Assembly: GCA_900548725.1 (NCBI GenBank)
Contig: URLV01000004.1
Span: 1 to 64,000, forward strand
From: an uncultured Mycoplasmatota bacterium
Lineage (GTDB): Bacteria; Bacillota_I; Bacilli_A; RF39; UBA660
Length of the DNA: 64,000 nucleotides
Direction of reading: 5' to 3'
Below, one piece after another: positions 42,742 through 52,619 of the stretch. Each line of letters begins with the position of its first letter. Position 1 is the first letter of the stretch. The translations under genes and the position numbers were made by a program. The notes under the pieces were generated by a model. The model was given only the letters and a program-made list of their open reading frames with translations. It searched no databases and was not told where the DNA came from.

Positions 42742-43415
42742 ACCAAATCACCTCTTTTTTTATTGATTTTAATAATAGCTACAAAACCAATAGAAACACA
42801 AATAACAATTAGTACAATGTACCAATATTCTTTTAATATTTTAATTAAATCATCTATACCAAACTTATTTATTACTTTAGTATCTTCTTTAACATTTAAA
42901 CTTTCTTTATATTTATTAATATTTTCTTTAATTTTATCATCATTTAGACTAAATTTATTATTAAGCAAAGGTTTACAATATTGATAATCTTTTATTCCAT
43001 TACATATATCCATATAGTAATATCTATTTATTATTTTCTTAGTAATAGTTTTAGTAGTTAATTTATTACCATAACAAGAACTATTACTAACATAAATAGT
43101 AACTCTATAAGTTATAATATCATCAATATTATTATCAATAAAACTGTAATGATTATCTACCATGTCATAACTATGTACTTCTTTATTTTCTTCAGTTTTA
43201 CTATTATATATATTAACGTATAATTCATCATCTAAATTATATAAATTAAATACAAAATATTTATTATTTAAATCAGGTTCAAAATATACTTCTATATCTT
43301 TAGACTTTTCTAATAAATTTTTTCTTTCTTGATAATTACATTCAGCATTAACTACATTACTAAAAACAAACATAAATACAAATATAACTATGATATATTT
43401 AATATTTTTCTGCAT
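42738..43415 (-). CDS. Secreted/anchored protein of the Tad operon (about 225 aa)
   Basis: Start at 43415 (AAGGTGG upstream); the longer frame is unlikely. A signal peptide (residues 1-22, ending VVNAE) is followed by a beta-rich ectodomain with Cys pairs (SSCYG, DICNGIKDYQYCKP) and a C-terminal membrane helix (about 195-215) plus a Lys-rich tail. It starts the Tad operon, just after the T7SS terminator. The ectodomain's function is unknown; type I membrane topology suggests an assembly or anchoring role. Confidence 0.6.
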   Translation of the reverse strand: MQKNIKYIIVIFVFMFVFSNVVNAECNYQERKNLLEKSKDIEVYFEPDLNNKYFVFNLYNLDDELYVNIYNSKTEENKEVHSYDMVDNHYSFIDNNIDDIITYRVTIYVSNSSCYGNKLTTKTITKKIINRYYYMDICNGIKDYQYCKPLLNNKFSLNDDKIKENINKYKESLNVKEDTKVINKFGIDDLIKILKEYWYIVLIVICVSIGFVAIIKINKKRGDLV

Positions 43416-43452
43416 TAATACCACCTTTATCTTAAATAAATTATAACACATG

Positions 43453-43500
43453 AAAAAAACAAATTAAAGAAAAATCAATTCAATTCTTCAATTTGTTTTT
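43453..43500 (-). terminator. Terminator of the type VII secretion operon
   Basis: AACAAATTGAAGAA/TTCTTTAATTTGTT hairpin plus T-run on the minus strand, separating EsaB from the Tad operon. Confidence 0.75.
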
Positions 43501-43505
43501 TATAA

Positions 43506-43760
43506 TTAGCACAATACAAGTGTACTACCATTTACAATATTTGTATTATATACAAAATCATCTAAATTATAACATATTGCTTCATTGGCATTATATAAGT
43601 TCAAAGTAGAATTATCATTAAAAGATCCCTGAGATAAATCTTTTAAAGCTTTTGATAACAAATACACTATTTCGCCAATTGTTTTATTAATCGGTATCAA
43701 AATATCATATGTTTCATATAACATAGGTACCACCAATTGTACATTATATTTACTCTTCAT
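43506..43760 (-). CDS. EsaB/YukD-like ubiquitin-fold protein
   Basis: A small (84-residue) protein in the T7SSb locus. Sequence VQLVVPMLYETYDILIPINKTIGEIVYLLSKAL, then STLNLYNANEAICYNLDDFV, and the final NGSTLVLC show the beta-grasp pattern of YukD, with L/I spacing and a C-terminal short strand. The start at 43760 is chosen from GGTGAT four bases upstream. EsaB is a cytosolic regulatory component of T7SSb. It overlaps the EssC 3' end. Confidence 0.75.
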   Translation of the reverse strand: MKSKYNVQLVVPMLYETYDILIPINKTIGEIVYLLSKALKDLSQGSFNDNSTLNLYNANEAICYNLDDFVYNTNIVNGSTLVLC

Positions 43761-46700
43761 TTTCATCACCATTAAAATAATCTAATAATTTAATTTTAGT
43801 AATTATACCATTTTCAAACACAAATCCAAATTTATCAGTAATAGTATCTCTATACTCTCTAAGCATTCTTCCACTTTTTAAAATCATTTGTTCACTAACA
43901 CCATTTCCTATCCAAATTCCCCTATTATTATTAATATTGGTTTTATAGAATTCTTCAAATTCTAACTTTTTCAATACGTTTGATGCTTCTATAAAAATAG
44001 TTGATACATTATCCTTTTCATTTAATAATTTTAATATATTATTAAATTCTTTTTTCAACAGTATATCAAAACTACTATAAATATCATATATTCCTAAGAA
44101 ACATATAAAATAATTAATTTCATTTTTATTATCCAATTTCATAGCAAAATTTTTCAATTGGTTTAAATATTCAACATAATTATTATTTATAACATTTGGT
44201 ATACCCATTATATTATTATATTTTTTATACGAATTAAACAAATAAACTTTATTATTATTAAAAGATAATATGTTTTTTAATAAACTATTATAAAAATTAA
44301 TCAAAATATCGATATCTAATCCAGAAACTAAAACTCCACGTTTAGACATAAAACCATATTTAATTATATTTAAATTATCTACATTTACTCCGATAGGAAT
44401 ATTCAAAGGATCATTTAAATATTTTTTTATAATATCATAAGTAACTATTGTCGGTAAAACAGGTATTGCTCTAACTTTGTTATAAATTGAAATTAACTCA
44501 TTAGATCTATTTTCAATCATATCTATATTTGACATTTCATTAGAAATATATGCTGTCTGAAATTCGTAAATATTTTCTAGTTTAAGTAAACCTCTGCCTT
44601 TAATTTTACTTGGAATATTCAATACTCTACTTCCATAAATATTTGAATAATCGTATTTATCTTTTAATTCTAAAGTTAATGTTTGTTTAAAATTTTGTAA
44701 AATTTTCGTTCTAACACTATTTATTGAATTTGTAGTTATAATTATTGTTATACCATATTTATTACATTCTCTAGACAACTTAAGAAATTCATCATTTAAT
44801 GAATCATAATTTTCAAATAATATTTCTATAACATTAATAAATAAAATCACACAAGGTATTTTTTTATCAACATTTTTTTTATTATATGTTATTAAATCTC
44901 CATTAAAATCAATCAAAATTTTTTTTCTTTGTTCTATCAAAGAATTTAAATACTTAAAAGTATTAAATATTTTCTCTTTATTATCTATAAATATTACATC
45001 CCCAACATGTGGTGTTTTATTGAAGTTAATTAAGGATTCACTTCCAAAATCCATAATATAAATATTAACTTCTGATGTATCATACTTATCAATAAGTGAA
45101 TAAATCATAACTTGTAATAGCATTTCTTTACCAGAATCAATTATTCCATATATTACTAAATTACCCTTTCCTAACAAATCAACAGTAGCTAAACCTTTCT
45201 GTTGCATTTCGGGAGCATCATACTCACCAAATACTACAGTAATATTAGAATTTTTTTCAAAATTATATTTTTTTAACAAATCATCATAATAAATTTTATC
45301 AGGAATTAATTCTCTCCATAATCCTTTAATATTAATGTTTAATTCTTTAGACAAGTTTATAATTTTTTTTACAATATTACTAACTACTTTTCCTTGATTA
45401 TTAATATTTACATTTTCCTTTGAACTAATAGTATATATATTTTTTCCATTAAAATCTAAAAATTCTAATGTTTCACTTTTAATATCTACATCATCTTTTT
45501 CGTAATATTCCGAACCTGCATAAGCACTTTGACCTTTAACAAATAATTCATTAAAACCTACTTGCAAATAAAATCTTCCAGGTTCTTTTAACAACGCAGC
45601 ATCAGATACACGTATCATTTCACTTGAATCAGACTTATCTTGCACTTTCAAACATATTTTGAATCTTGAGTTCGACCAAATTTGATTATCAACAACACCA
45701 CTTGGTTTTTGAGTTGATAATATCAAATGTATACCTAAACTACGTCCAATTCTAGCAATAGAAATTAATTCTTCTATAAATTCTGGATTTTGTTCTTTTA
45801 ACTCAGCAAATTCATCACTGATTATAAATAAATGACTTAATCTTTCAATATCATTATGCATAAAATATAAATTTTCGTATTTATATATATCCATATTACC
45901 TTCATTATATTTTATACTAGCAGTAGCAAATAATTTTTGTCTTCTCTTAATTTCACTTTTTAAAGATATTAAACTCCTATTTATTTCATTTTCATTTATA
46001 TTAGTAATAACTCCAACAACGTGTGGTAAAATCATCCCTATATTAGAATTATAAAAAGTATTAGCAAGCCCTCCACCTTTATAATCTATCAATATAAATT
46101 GAACTTCTTCAGGACTGTAATTTACTGCTAAAGACAAAATGTAAGTAATTAATAATTCTGATTTCCCACTTCCTGTCATTCCAGCTATTAAGCCATGAGG
46201 ACCGTGAGCATTTTCATGAACATTAAGTAGAACTAAATCTCCATTATCATCTATCCCAATAGGCACTGACAAAGAATTAATAATTGAACTGTTATTCCAC
46301 CTAGACTTTATATTTAATGAATCAATATTTCCAACATTATACATCTCTAAAAAATCGTATTTTGTTGGTAACACAAATTTTTTCTCAAAAAAATCTAAAC
46401 TAATATTTGACAAATTTTTATAACACAAACTAAAATCATCATCAATAATATCTGGAATAAAATTATTTTCTACATAATCCATATTTTCATTAATTATTAA
46501 TTTACCACCATCTTTATCTAAAAATATAAAATTTTTACAATCACTCGGTAAAGAATCCATTTTATTACTATTAAAAATAATTGTAAAACCTAAATTTAAA
46601 TCATTTTTTATAATATTATTTAATACAGAAATATTTTTTATTTTTGTTTCATCATCCACAAATATTACATAATTTTCAAAAAATATATTATCCTTTTCAT

Positions 46701-48315
46701 TATTTTCAATTAAATTTAATCTCTCATTATATTTTTCATCAATATAATTAATTATTAAATTATATGATAAAGAATCATAACCAAAAAATCTTAAATTCAT
46801 CTCATCATTCCAAATGTAAGGTAAATCTATATAAGTTTTCCAATAATTAATATTGTTTTTATCAGTCAATACAATAATTTTTAAATCATCATAACTACAA
46901 CTAGCAAACAACCTAATTAAAAAACTTGATATATATTTATATAAATAATTTGAATTACCTATAAAAGAAACAACATTATTTTGTTGAAAATCAAAAACAA
47001 TAGGAACTTCATTTATATAATTTGTTTCTTCTTGAAGTTTTGTCAATTGTATTCGTAATTTATCTCTATCTATAGTAAAATGCTCTTCCGGTATTTCAAT
47101 TTTTATATTAGGTTTTATTCTTCCAATACCTAATGAGATAGTCAAAAAATTATTACTATCTTTTTTTCGTTCCCATAATTTACTATTTATAGTTTCAATT
47201 ATTTCTTTAGACTCTAAAGTATTATAATAAGTATTACAAATTTCGTTCTTTTGAAAATTCATTTCATTTATTATTAATCTCTTTTTCTCATAAATATAAT
47301 CTTTATATTCTGATATTCTTTTTATTTCTCTTTTACTTTCTCTTTTTTTGCGATAAACGTTTGATAAAATCGGATATAATATCATAGCAATTAACATACA
47401 ACTTGCTACAATTAAACTTCCCAAACTGTCTTCTAAAGTTTTTTCTTTCATAGTAATATTATTAATAATATTTATTATTGTTATCATAGAAGTCATTGAC
47501 ATCAACATCATAGGAAGCATATTAATAATTAATGGCACATCTTCTTTTAATTCTTGATTTCCTGGTCCATCAATTTTAAAAACTTTTGTTTCTATTTTTC
47601 TCTGAATTTTAGGAACTCTTTTAAATTTTAGCAATGATTTGTTTTCATTAATATTTCCCTGTATTAAATATTTTGTATAATCATTAATAACTTTATCTAT
47701 CAAAACTAAACTATTTTTTTTATAAATAAATTTATTATTATCGTGAGATATAACAATGATATTTTTTAGTATATTAATAAAAACTCCATCAAAAAAGATA
47801 TTGCTACCATACTTGACTTTTTCGTTATTATATTTATTTTCACATACGTATATAGCTTCTTTTACATCTTTCAAATTAATTTTAAAAAAATTATCTCCCA
47901 AAATAAATTCAATTTTAGAGTACTCAAATTTTTCACTTTCAATAATAATATCTGCATCAACAAAATATTTTCCAGCTAAAACAATTTTAGAATTAGATGA
48001 ATTAAACGTAAATTTTTTATAATCATCATCAAAATCATTTAAATAATATAAAGTATAAACTTGATTGGTTTCAATATTCAAAATATAATAAATACAATTT
48101 ATTTCTAAAATTTGACTTTCTATAACATTATTCTTATCTTCAAAATCTTTAATTATTTTATATTTTTTATTTGAATAAATAACATAATTTTGTTCATTTA
48201 ATTTTACATTAACAATTTCATCTTCATGATAATCATGTAACCAAAAATTTGATGATTTATTATCAAAAATTTGTTTCCAAGTTAAATGATTTCCATCTGA
48301 TAGTATCATCCTCAC
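43750..48315 (-). CDS. essC: Type VII secretion ATPase EssC (FtsK/SpoIIIE family)
   Basis: A 1521-residue motor of T7SSb. The N-terminal FHA-like region (1-230) precedes two membrane helices (about 265-310). The first ATPase domain is intact: Walker A AGMTGSGKSELL near residue 715 and Walker B LFIISDEFAEL, plus STQKPSGVVDNQIWSNSRF. Domain 2 shows GIIDSGKEML near 1058 (degenerate P-loop), and domain 3 VSGLDIDILI near 1335 with no Walker A. D2/D3 decay is also common in known EssC. The start is GTG at 48315 (or ATG at 48309). EssA, EssB and EsaA were not found in the window, so the locus looks minimal. Confidence 0.94.
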   Translation of the reverse strand: MRMILSDGNHLTWKQIFDNKSSNFWLHDYHEDEIVNVKLNEQNYVIYSNKKYKIIKDFEDKNNVIESQILEINCIYYILNIETNQVYTLYYLNDFDDDYKKFTFNSSNSKIVLAGKYFVDADIIIESEKFEYSKIEFILGDNFFKINLKDVKEAIYVCENKYNNEKVKYGSNIFFDGVFINILKNIIVISHDNNKFIYKKNSLVLIDKVINDYTKYLIQGNINENKSLLKFKRVPKIQRKIETKVFKIDGPGNQELKEDVPLIINMLPMMLMSMTSMITIINIINNITMKEKTLEDSLGSLIVASCMLIAMILYPILSNVYRKKRESKREIKRISEYKDYIYEKKRLIINEMNFQKNEICNTYYNTLESKEIIETINSKLWERKKDSNNFLTISLGIGRIKPNIKIEIPEEHFTIDRDKLRIQLTKLQEETNYINEVPIVFDFQQNNVVSFIGNSNYLYKYISSFLIRLFASCSYDDLKIIVLTDKNNINYWKTYIDLPYIWNDEMNLRFFGYDSLSYNLIINYIDEKYNERLNLIENNEKDNIFFENYVIFVDDETKIKNISVLNNIIKNDLNLGFTIIFNSNKMDSLPSDCKNFIFLDKDGGKLIINENMDYVENNFIPDIIDDDFSLCYKNLSNISLDFFEKKFVLPTKYDFLEMYNVGNIDSLNIKSRWNNSSIINSLSVPIGIDDNGDLVLLNVHENAHGPHGLIAGMTGSGKSELLITYILSLAVNYSPEEVQFILIDYKGGGLANTFYNSNIGMILPHVVGVITNINENEINRSLISLKSEIKRRQKLFATASIKYNEGNMDIYKYENLYFMHNDIERLSHLFIISDEFAELKEQNPEFIEELISIARIGRSLGIHLILSTQKPSGVVDNQIWSNSRFKICLKVQDKSDSSEMIRVSDAALLKEPGRFYLQVGFNELFVKGQSAYAGSEYYEKDDVDIKSETLEFLDFNGKNIYTISSKENVNINNQGKVVSNIVKKIINLSKELNINIKGLWRELIPDKIYYDDLLKKYNFEKNSNITVVFGEYDAPEMQQKGLATVDLLGKGNLVIYGIIDSGKEMLLQVMIYSLIDKYDTSEVNIYIMDFGSESLINFNKTPHVGDVIFIDNKEKIFNTFKYLNSLIEQRKKILIDFNGDLITYNKKNVDKKIPCVILFINVIEILFENYDSLNDEFLKLSRECNKYGITIIITTNSINSVRTKILQNFKQTLTLELKDKYDYSNIYGSRVLNIPSKIKGRGLLKLENIYEFQTAYISNEMSNIDMIENRSNELISIYNKVRAIPVLPTIVTYDIIKKYLNDPLNIPIGVNVDNLNIIKYGFMSKRGVLVSGLDIDILINFYNSLLKNILSFNNNKVYLFNSYKKYNNIMGIPNVINNNYVEYLNQLKNFAMKLDNKNEINYFICFLGIYDIYSSFDILLKKEFNNILKLLNEKDNVSTIFIEASNVLKKLEFEEFYKTNINNNRGIWIGNGVSEQMILKSGRMLREYRDTITDKFGFVFENGIITKIKLLDYFNGDENEE

Positions 48316-48381
48316 AATATCACAACCCTACTATAATCATTTTAACAATTTTTTACTAATTTGTCACCAAATTTTATTAAC

Positions 48382-48409
48382 AAAAAAAGATTACCTCCAA
48401 GTAATCTTT
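48382..48409 (-). terminator. Terminator between WXG100 genes and EssC
   Basis: AAAGATTAC/GTAATCTTT hairpin with T-run on the minus strand. It lies at the 3' end of the WXG100 gene group, so abundant substrates and scarce motor can be uncoupled. Confidence 0.7.
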
Positions 48410-48412
48410 AAC

Positions 48413-48712
48413 TTATACATTTGATATTGATTGAGCTGCTGCAGCATCAGTTTCTTCATTTCTAGCAGTAACAGTATAAATATGGTTTTTCATATTAACA
48501 ACAGCTTGATAAAAACTATCATAACTACTTCTAATTTCTTGATATCTACCATTGGAAACATCTGCACCACTACTCTGCCATGATTCCCCATATAAAGATT
48601 TCATAGATGAATCGATATTGTCAAAAATTTGCATTATATTATCAGCATTATTTTTTATAGCATCGGCATAACCTCTTGCAGCTTCATAATCTTTTTCTTC
48701 AAATTCATTCAT
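48413..48712 (-). CDS. WXG100 family T7SS substrate
   Basis: 99 residues, helical hairpin with a W-x-S-x-G variant in ESWQSSGADV (near residue 44) and a C-terminal Y-x3-D/E-like tail (YTVTARNEETD). SD AAGGAGG. WXG100 proteins dimerise and are exported by EssC. It is the last gene before EssC. Confidence 0.88.
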   Translation of the reverse strand: MNEFEEKDYEAARGYADAIKNNADNIMQIFDNIDSSMKSLYGESWQSSGADVSNGRYQEIRSSYDSFYQAVVNMKNHIYTVTARNEETDAAAAQSISNV

Positions 48713-48729
48713 TTTTTCTTAACCTCCTT

Positions 48730-49026
48730 CTAAAATAAATTTTTTGCTGCACTCGCATTTTGTTGTTCAGTATCATCAAAAGTATGTGCACCTTCAGATA
48801 TTTTTTCTCCTAAAACAGTTAACAATTCTCTAAAAGAATTCAAATTAACAACTTGACTATCCGTAGCTTCTTTAAATGAATTTGCAGAAACTCCTTTCCA
48901 AATTGACATTAAAGATTCTACATTAGTTGATAAATTAGTTATTTCATTAGCAAAAGATTCTGCATTATCAACAGTATTCAATCCTTGACTATTCATACTT
49001 TCAGGATCTACATGTAATCCAGACAT
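48730..49026 (-). CDS. WXG100 family T7SS substrate
   Basis: 98 residues, helix-turn-helix hairpin with MSIWKGVSANSF (WKG, near residue 41) and a Gly/Asp C-terminal region (AHTFDDTEQQN). SD AAAGGAGGAG. It is the second in a run of four small ESX-like genes. Confidence 0.9.
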   Translation of the reverse strand: MSGLHVDPESMNSQGLNTVDNAESFANEITNLSTNVESLMSIWKGVSANSFKEATDSQVVNLNSFRELLTVLGEKISEGAHTFDDTEQQNASAAKNLF

Positions 49027-49065
49027 ACAACTCCTCCTTTCAAAATATTATATAAAATTTCAAAA

Positions 49066-49359
49066 TCAAATCAATTTTGAAACTTTATTATCAGTTTGTT
49101 TATAATTATTTTTTACATTTTGTAAATGCGGTGATAATAAAATAAATTTACCTCTAGAATCATTTATACTTTTTTTAATAATACTCCAATTAGAAATAAT
49201 TAAATCTGAAAGATTACCTACTAATACTTCTTCAGAACTAATATTTTTCATATTTTTATCTAATTGATTTACAAAGTCATTTATTTTAACTCCCGTATTG
49301 ACAACAACAGAAGCAGCATCCTCAAATATTTCATAATTATTAATATTAAAATTATTCAT
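49066..49359 (-). CDS. WXG100-size T7SS protein lacking the WXG motif
   Basis: 97 residues, predicted helical. The turn region reads NLSDLIISNWSIIKKS, with Trp but no Gly at the WXG position, and the tail NNYKQTDNKVSKLI is of the type seen in TIGR04197-like T7SS proteins. It is flanked by canonical WXG100 genes. It may be a partner or specialised substrate. Confidence 0.72.
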   Translation of the reverse strand: MNNFNINNYEIFEDAASVVVNTGVKINDFVNQLDKNMKNISSEEVLVGNLSDLIISNWSIIKKSINDSRGKFILLSPHLQNVKNNYKQTDNKVSKLI

Positions 49360-49370
49360 AAAACACCACC

Positions 49371-49658
49371 TTACAAATTCACATTCGAAAAATCATTTTC
49401 CAACGCTTCTATCTTGTTTATACTTTCACTAATAAATTGAATAAACCTCGTAATTTCATTAATTTTAGCTTGCAATTGCAACACAAAGTCGTCACTCGTA
49501 TCTCTAAATGAATCACTTGCAACCCCATCCCAACCATTGACAGAATTTAATATTTTGTCTTTATATAACTTAATTTGTTTATTTAAATTTTCAACCTCAT
49601 TATTCATTTCAGTAATACATTGTCTTGCAACATCAAAATCACAAACATATTTTGCCAT
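49371..49658 (-). CDS. WXG100 family T7SS substrate
   Basis: About 95 residues with a hairpin turn SVNGWDGVASDSFRD (WDG, near residue 42). The start at 49658 follows AGGTGAT; the GTG four codons upstream is part of that SD. The first gene of the WXG100 group after the LysM protein. Confidence 0.88.
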   Translation of the reverse strand: MAKYVCDFDVARQCITEMNNEVENLNKQIKLYKDKILNSVNGWDGVASDSFRDTSDDFVLQLQAKINEITRFIQFISESINKIEALENDFSNVNL

Positions 49659-49667
49659 ATTTATCAC

Positions 49668-49799
49668 CTCAATCTAAAATAGTTTTTTTCATCATAACTA
49701 TAATAATATTATATTACATTTCTGTTATTTTACTAAAATCTAAAAAATAACTTTAATTAAAATGTCGATATTTTAAATTTAAAAACATATTCACAAAAT
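49668..49799. promoter_or_regulatory. Possible promoter region for the WXG100 group
   Basis: A-rich gap with TATAAT on the minus strand near 49700 and a poor -35 (TTTAGT, 18 bases). No other signal seen. Confidence 0.3.
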
Positions 49800-50840
49800 T
49801 TACTTTTCACCAAAATACTTTCCATAATTTGTAGCTTTAGTTATGCATTGTCTCCATTCAGGATGACATTTCGCAGTACCTGGATTTGAGTGGTTAGAAT
49901 CGTACCAACTTTTTTTATCAACAATAAATTCAACAATAGTTTGACCATTATCATGACCCCACTTATTACATCCATAATCATTTTGATTTTTTACATCTCC
50001 AATAATACATTTAATAACTGACCCATCTGCCTGTTCAAAATCAACAGAATCTCCAACTTCTCCAAAAGTTGTAGTTGTTGCAACTACATATCTATCTCCT
50101 ATTTTAGCAAAACCTTCGGAATCATATGATTCCCCTGCTTTCTCTCTCAGTTTATATTGTTCAGATGTTTTTGAAGTAATCATTTGCCATCCCATATATG
50201 TATGAACTTTTCCTAAATTATTTGGCACATTTATCACTTTTTGTTCTTTTAAATTATTATCATTTTGAATTTGAGACACAGTTTGATTTTCAAGAACGAC
50301 TTGTTCCTCAGAAACATTTTGCTTTTTAGAATCATTAGAATTGCCAGTTGGTATAATTAATTTTTGACCAACATGAATTAAACTAACATTTTTTATATTA
50401 TTTACAGATGCTAAAGCAGATACAGTAGTTCCATATTTATATGCTATCTCACTTAAAGTATCCCCACTAACAACAGTATAATTAAAATTTTTAGAATCAG
50501 AAGAACTTAAGGAATTATCATTATTCAAAACTTCCACATTATTATTTACAATAGAAACTTCATTAATGCTAGAACTAATTTCAAATTGAAAACTATTTTG
50601 CAAGTTGGTGTGTGACTCTATAATATTATTAAGTAAATTAAATGAGTTATTCATTTTGTTTATGGTTTCATCTACATTACTCAATATAGCTTTTTTTGCA
50701 CCTTCAAAATTAAACTCCAATGCATCTCCAACATCATAAGATTGTATAGAATTTCTAACATTTTCTAAATCATTACTAGAAACCTTAATCATATCAGCAA
50801 CAGAACTAACAGCTTCTACATCCAAAATAAATTTTGTCAT
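49800..50840 (-). CDS. T7SS-exported protein with LysM and double-psi-type domain
   Basis: 346 residues. Residues 1-105 form a helical WXG/LXG-like export module without a WXG motif (a [18 protein letters not shown] turn). A LysM domain spans residues about 120-165 ([27 protein letters not shown]), binding peptidoglycan. The C-terminal domain (about 215-346) contains [26 protein letters not shown] and CNKWGHDNG, a beta-barrel-like domain with paired Cys also seen in phage and exported wall enzymes. SD AAAGGAG. Secretion through EssC and wall action are inferred. Confidence 0.75.
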   Translation of the reverse strand: MTKFILDVEAVSSVADMIKVSSNDLENVRNSIQSYDVGDALEFNFEGAKKAILSNVDETINKMNNSFNLLNNIIESHTNLQNSFQFEISSSINEVSIVNNNVEVLNNDNSLSSSDSKNFNYTVVSGDTLSEIAYKYGTTVSALASVNNIKNVSLIHVGQKLIIPTGNSNDSKKQNVSEEQVVLENQTVSQIQNDNNLKEQKVINVPNNLGKVHTYMGWQMITSKTSEQYKLREKAGESYDSEGFAKIGDRYVVATTTTFGEVGDSVDFEQADGSVIKCIIGDVKNQNDYGCNKWGHDNGQTIVEFIVDKKSWYDSNHSNPGTAKCHPEWRQCITKATNYGKYFGEK

Positions 50841-50875
50841 ATCATCATTACTCCTTTTTTATTTTAAAATAAACA

Positions 50876-51802
50876 TTAACTACCTGTATAAGTAAAATGC
50901 ATTGGATCAGTACGATCAGACCAATCTCCACCCCAATAAAATCCATGCTTTTTCCATATTGCCACAACTTTTTCATTATTATAAAATTTAGAATCTTTAT
51001 CTCCATGTGTACAAAAGCCATTTGCACTTACATTTAAATCTATTGCTGCTCCATAACTATGATGAGATAATTTGCTACTACCTTCCATATTTCTAAAACA
51101 AAAACTTGCACTATCACTTACTGGAAATCCAATTTGATATAATTCATTATAAACAGCCTTTACCTCTTCAGCCAATTTTTTATGAACTTGTATTTTTAAA
51201 TCACGTGATACTCCATTTCCGTCATAAGCCTTAACAGTAATTATTGTCATATACTTTCTTGCTTGACTTTGAGTAGTTGGTTTGCCATCAGGAAACAAAT
51301 ATTTTAATCTTTGATTCTTTGGAATTTTAGCGGCTTCTCCAACAGTAGGAACTAATCCTAACAAACCAGTAGTATCAGCAAAAGCACTAATAGAATCTCC
51401 ACTTTTAATAGAAGTTATAATTGCTGATAATAATTTTTCAATTTCATTTTTCAATCCAGTTAAATGTTCGTTACAGGTAGAGACATTATCTAGTAAAGCT
51501 TTCTTTTCATTATCATCCTGACAATTAATTATTTGAGATTCAATACTCTCTTTTTCTTCTTTTTTAGTTTTATACTCATTAAACTTTCTTACCGCACCAG
51601 CATAGCTATTTAATTGACTATTAATAGGTTCATCAAATAAATTTAAAAAATCATTAACTTTAGATACAAAATTATTTCTAGAACTACCACTCCAATAATT
51701 TTGACTTATAGTATTAATTGATTCACTAACTTTAGAAAAAGACTTAGCAAAGTATTCACGATCAGAATTAATTGTTGCCTCTAAATTTACTAAATCAGTC
51801 AC
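50876..51802 (-). CDS. T7SS-exported M15 peptidase (WXG-type N-terminus)
   Basis: About 308 residues. Residues 1-100 look like an ESX module with ISQNYWSGSSRNNF (WSG near residue 40). A helical linker with KKEEKESIESQI follows. The C-terminal half is a D-Ala-D-Ala/endolysin-like M15 peptidase: SSKLSHHSYGAAIDL (H-x6-D-type zinc motif near residue 245) and DPMHFTY (catalytic His near residue 303). It probably cuts peptidoglycan cross-bridges outside the cell. The start is GTG at 51802, directly after CTAGGTGATAAT; the 45-residue upstream extension is AT-rich noise. First gene of the T7SS locus. Confidence 0.82.
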   Translation of the reverse strand: MTDLVNLEATINSDREYFAKSFSKVSESINTISQNYWSGSSRNNFVSKVNDFLNLFDEPINSQLNSYAGAVRKFNEYKTKKEEKESIESQIINCQDDNEKKALLDNVSTCNEHLTGLKNEIEKLLSAIITSIKSGDSISAFADTTGLLGLVPTVGEAAKIPKNQRLKYLFPDGKPTTQSQARKYMTIITVKAYDGNGVSRDLKIQVHKKLAEEVKAVYNELYQIGFPVSDSASFCFRNMEGSSKLSHHSYGAAIDLNVSANGFCTHGDKDSKFYNNEKVVAIWKKHGFYWGGDWSDRTDPMHFTYTGS

Positions 51803-51975
51803 ATTATCACCTAGCCTTCTAAAAAAATAATAACAAACAAAAAAATATATTTCAACATATACAAAAAAAATATACAAAACGTTTACATGCTTAATTTCAA
51901 ATGTTTTTTTCATTAATTTACATATTATGGCATACATGATATACTTTATCTATAATATTGGAAGGAAAATAAAAA

Positions 51976-52608
51976 ATGAAAAAATCAACATTAAATATAT
52001 TAATCTATATTTTATTTCCAAGTATAATACCTCTATTCTTTACGAATAATCCTCATTCAAAAGAATACATTATTTATTTGTTTATATCTTATATCTTATT
52101 AACAACATATTTCACAACTATTTATAAAGAAGAATTAATAAATAATTTAAAGAAATTAAATAAAAAAAATATATTAATAACATTAATATATTTTATAGTA
52201 GGTTTCTTATTGATGGTATTATCTAACTATATTATAAATTATATTATAATACCAAATGGTATATCTAATAATGAACAAGGTAATAGAGAATTATTATTAA
52301 ATAATAAATTATTATATGGTATATTATTAACACTAATAATACCATATATAGAAGAAATATTATTTAGATTAAGCTTAAAAAAAAGTATAAAAAACAATAC
52401 TGTATTTATATTAGTATCATCATCTATATTTGGTTTATTACATATAGTATCAACTACTAAACTTATAGAATTATTATACTTTATACCATATTTTATATTA
52501 GGTTTAACATTTAGTACAATATATACTAAAACAAACAACATATTTTGTAGTACAATATCACATATATTAAATAATACAATAACAGTACTAATAATATTAT
52601 TATTTTAG
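51976..52608 (+). CDS. CPBP-family intramembrane protease (CAAX-like)
   Basis: A 210-residue polytopic protein with about six membrane helices. It has the Abi/CPBP metal motifs: EEILFRLSLKKS (E-E-x3-R, near residue 120), SSIFGLLHIV (F-x3-H, near 148) and SHILNNT (H-x3-N, near 195). In Firmicutes, such proteases act in bacteriocin immunity or membrane protein processing. SD GGAAGG. It is followed by the phosphoesterase gene after 11 bases. Its position directly next to the T7SS locus could be chance. Confidence 0.88.
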   Translation: MKKSTLNILIYILFPSIIPLFFTNNPHSKEYIIYLFISYILLTTYFTTIYKEELINNLKKLNKKNILITLIYFIVGFLLMVLSNYIINYIIIPNGISNNEQGNRELLLNNKLLYGILLTLIIPYIEEILFRLSLKKSIKNNTVFILVSSSIFGLLHIVSTTKLIELLYFIPYFILGLTFSTIYTKTNNIFCSTISHILNNTITVLIILLF

Positions 52609-52619
52609 AAAGGTAATTT

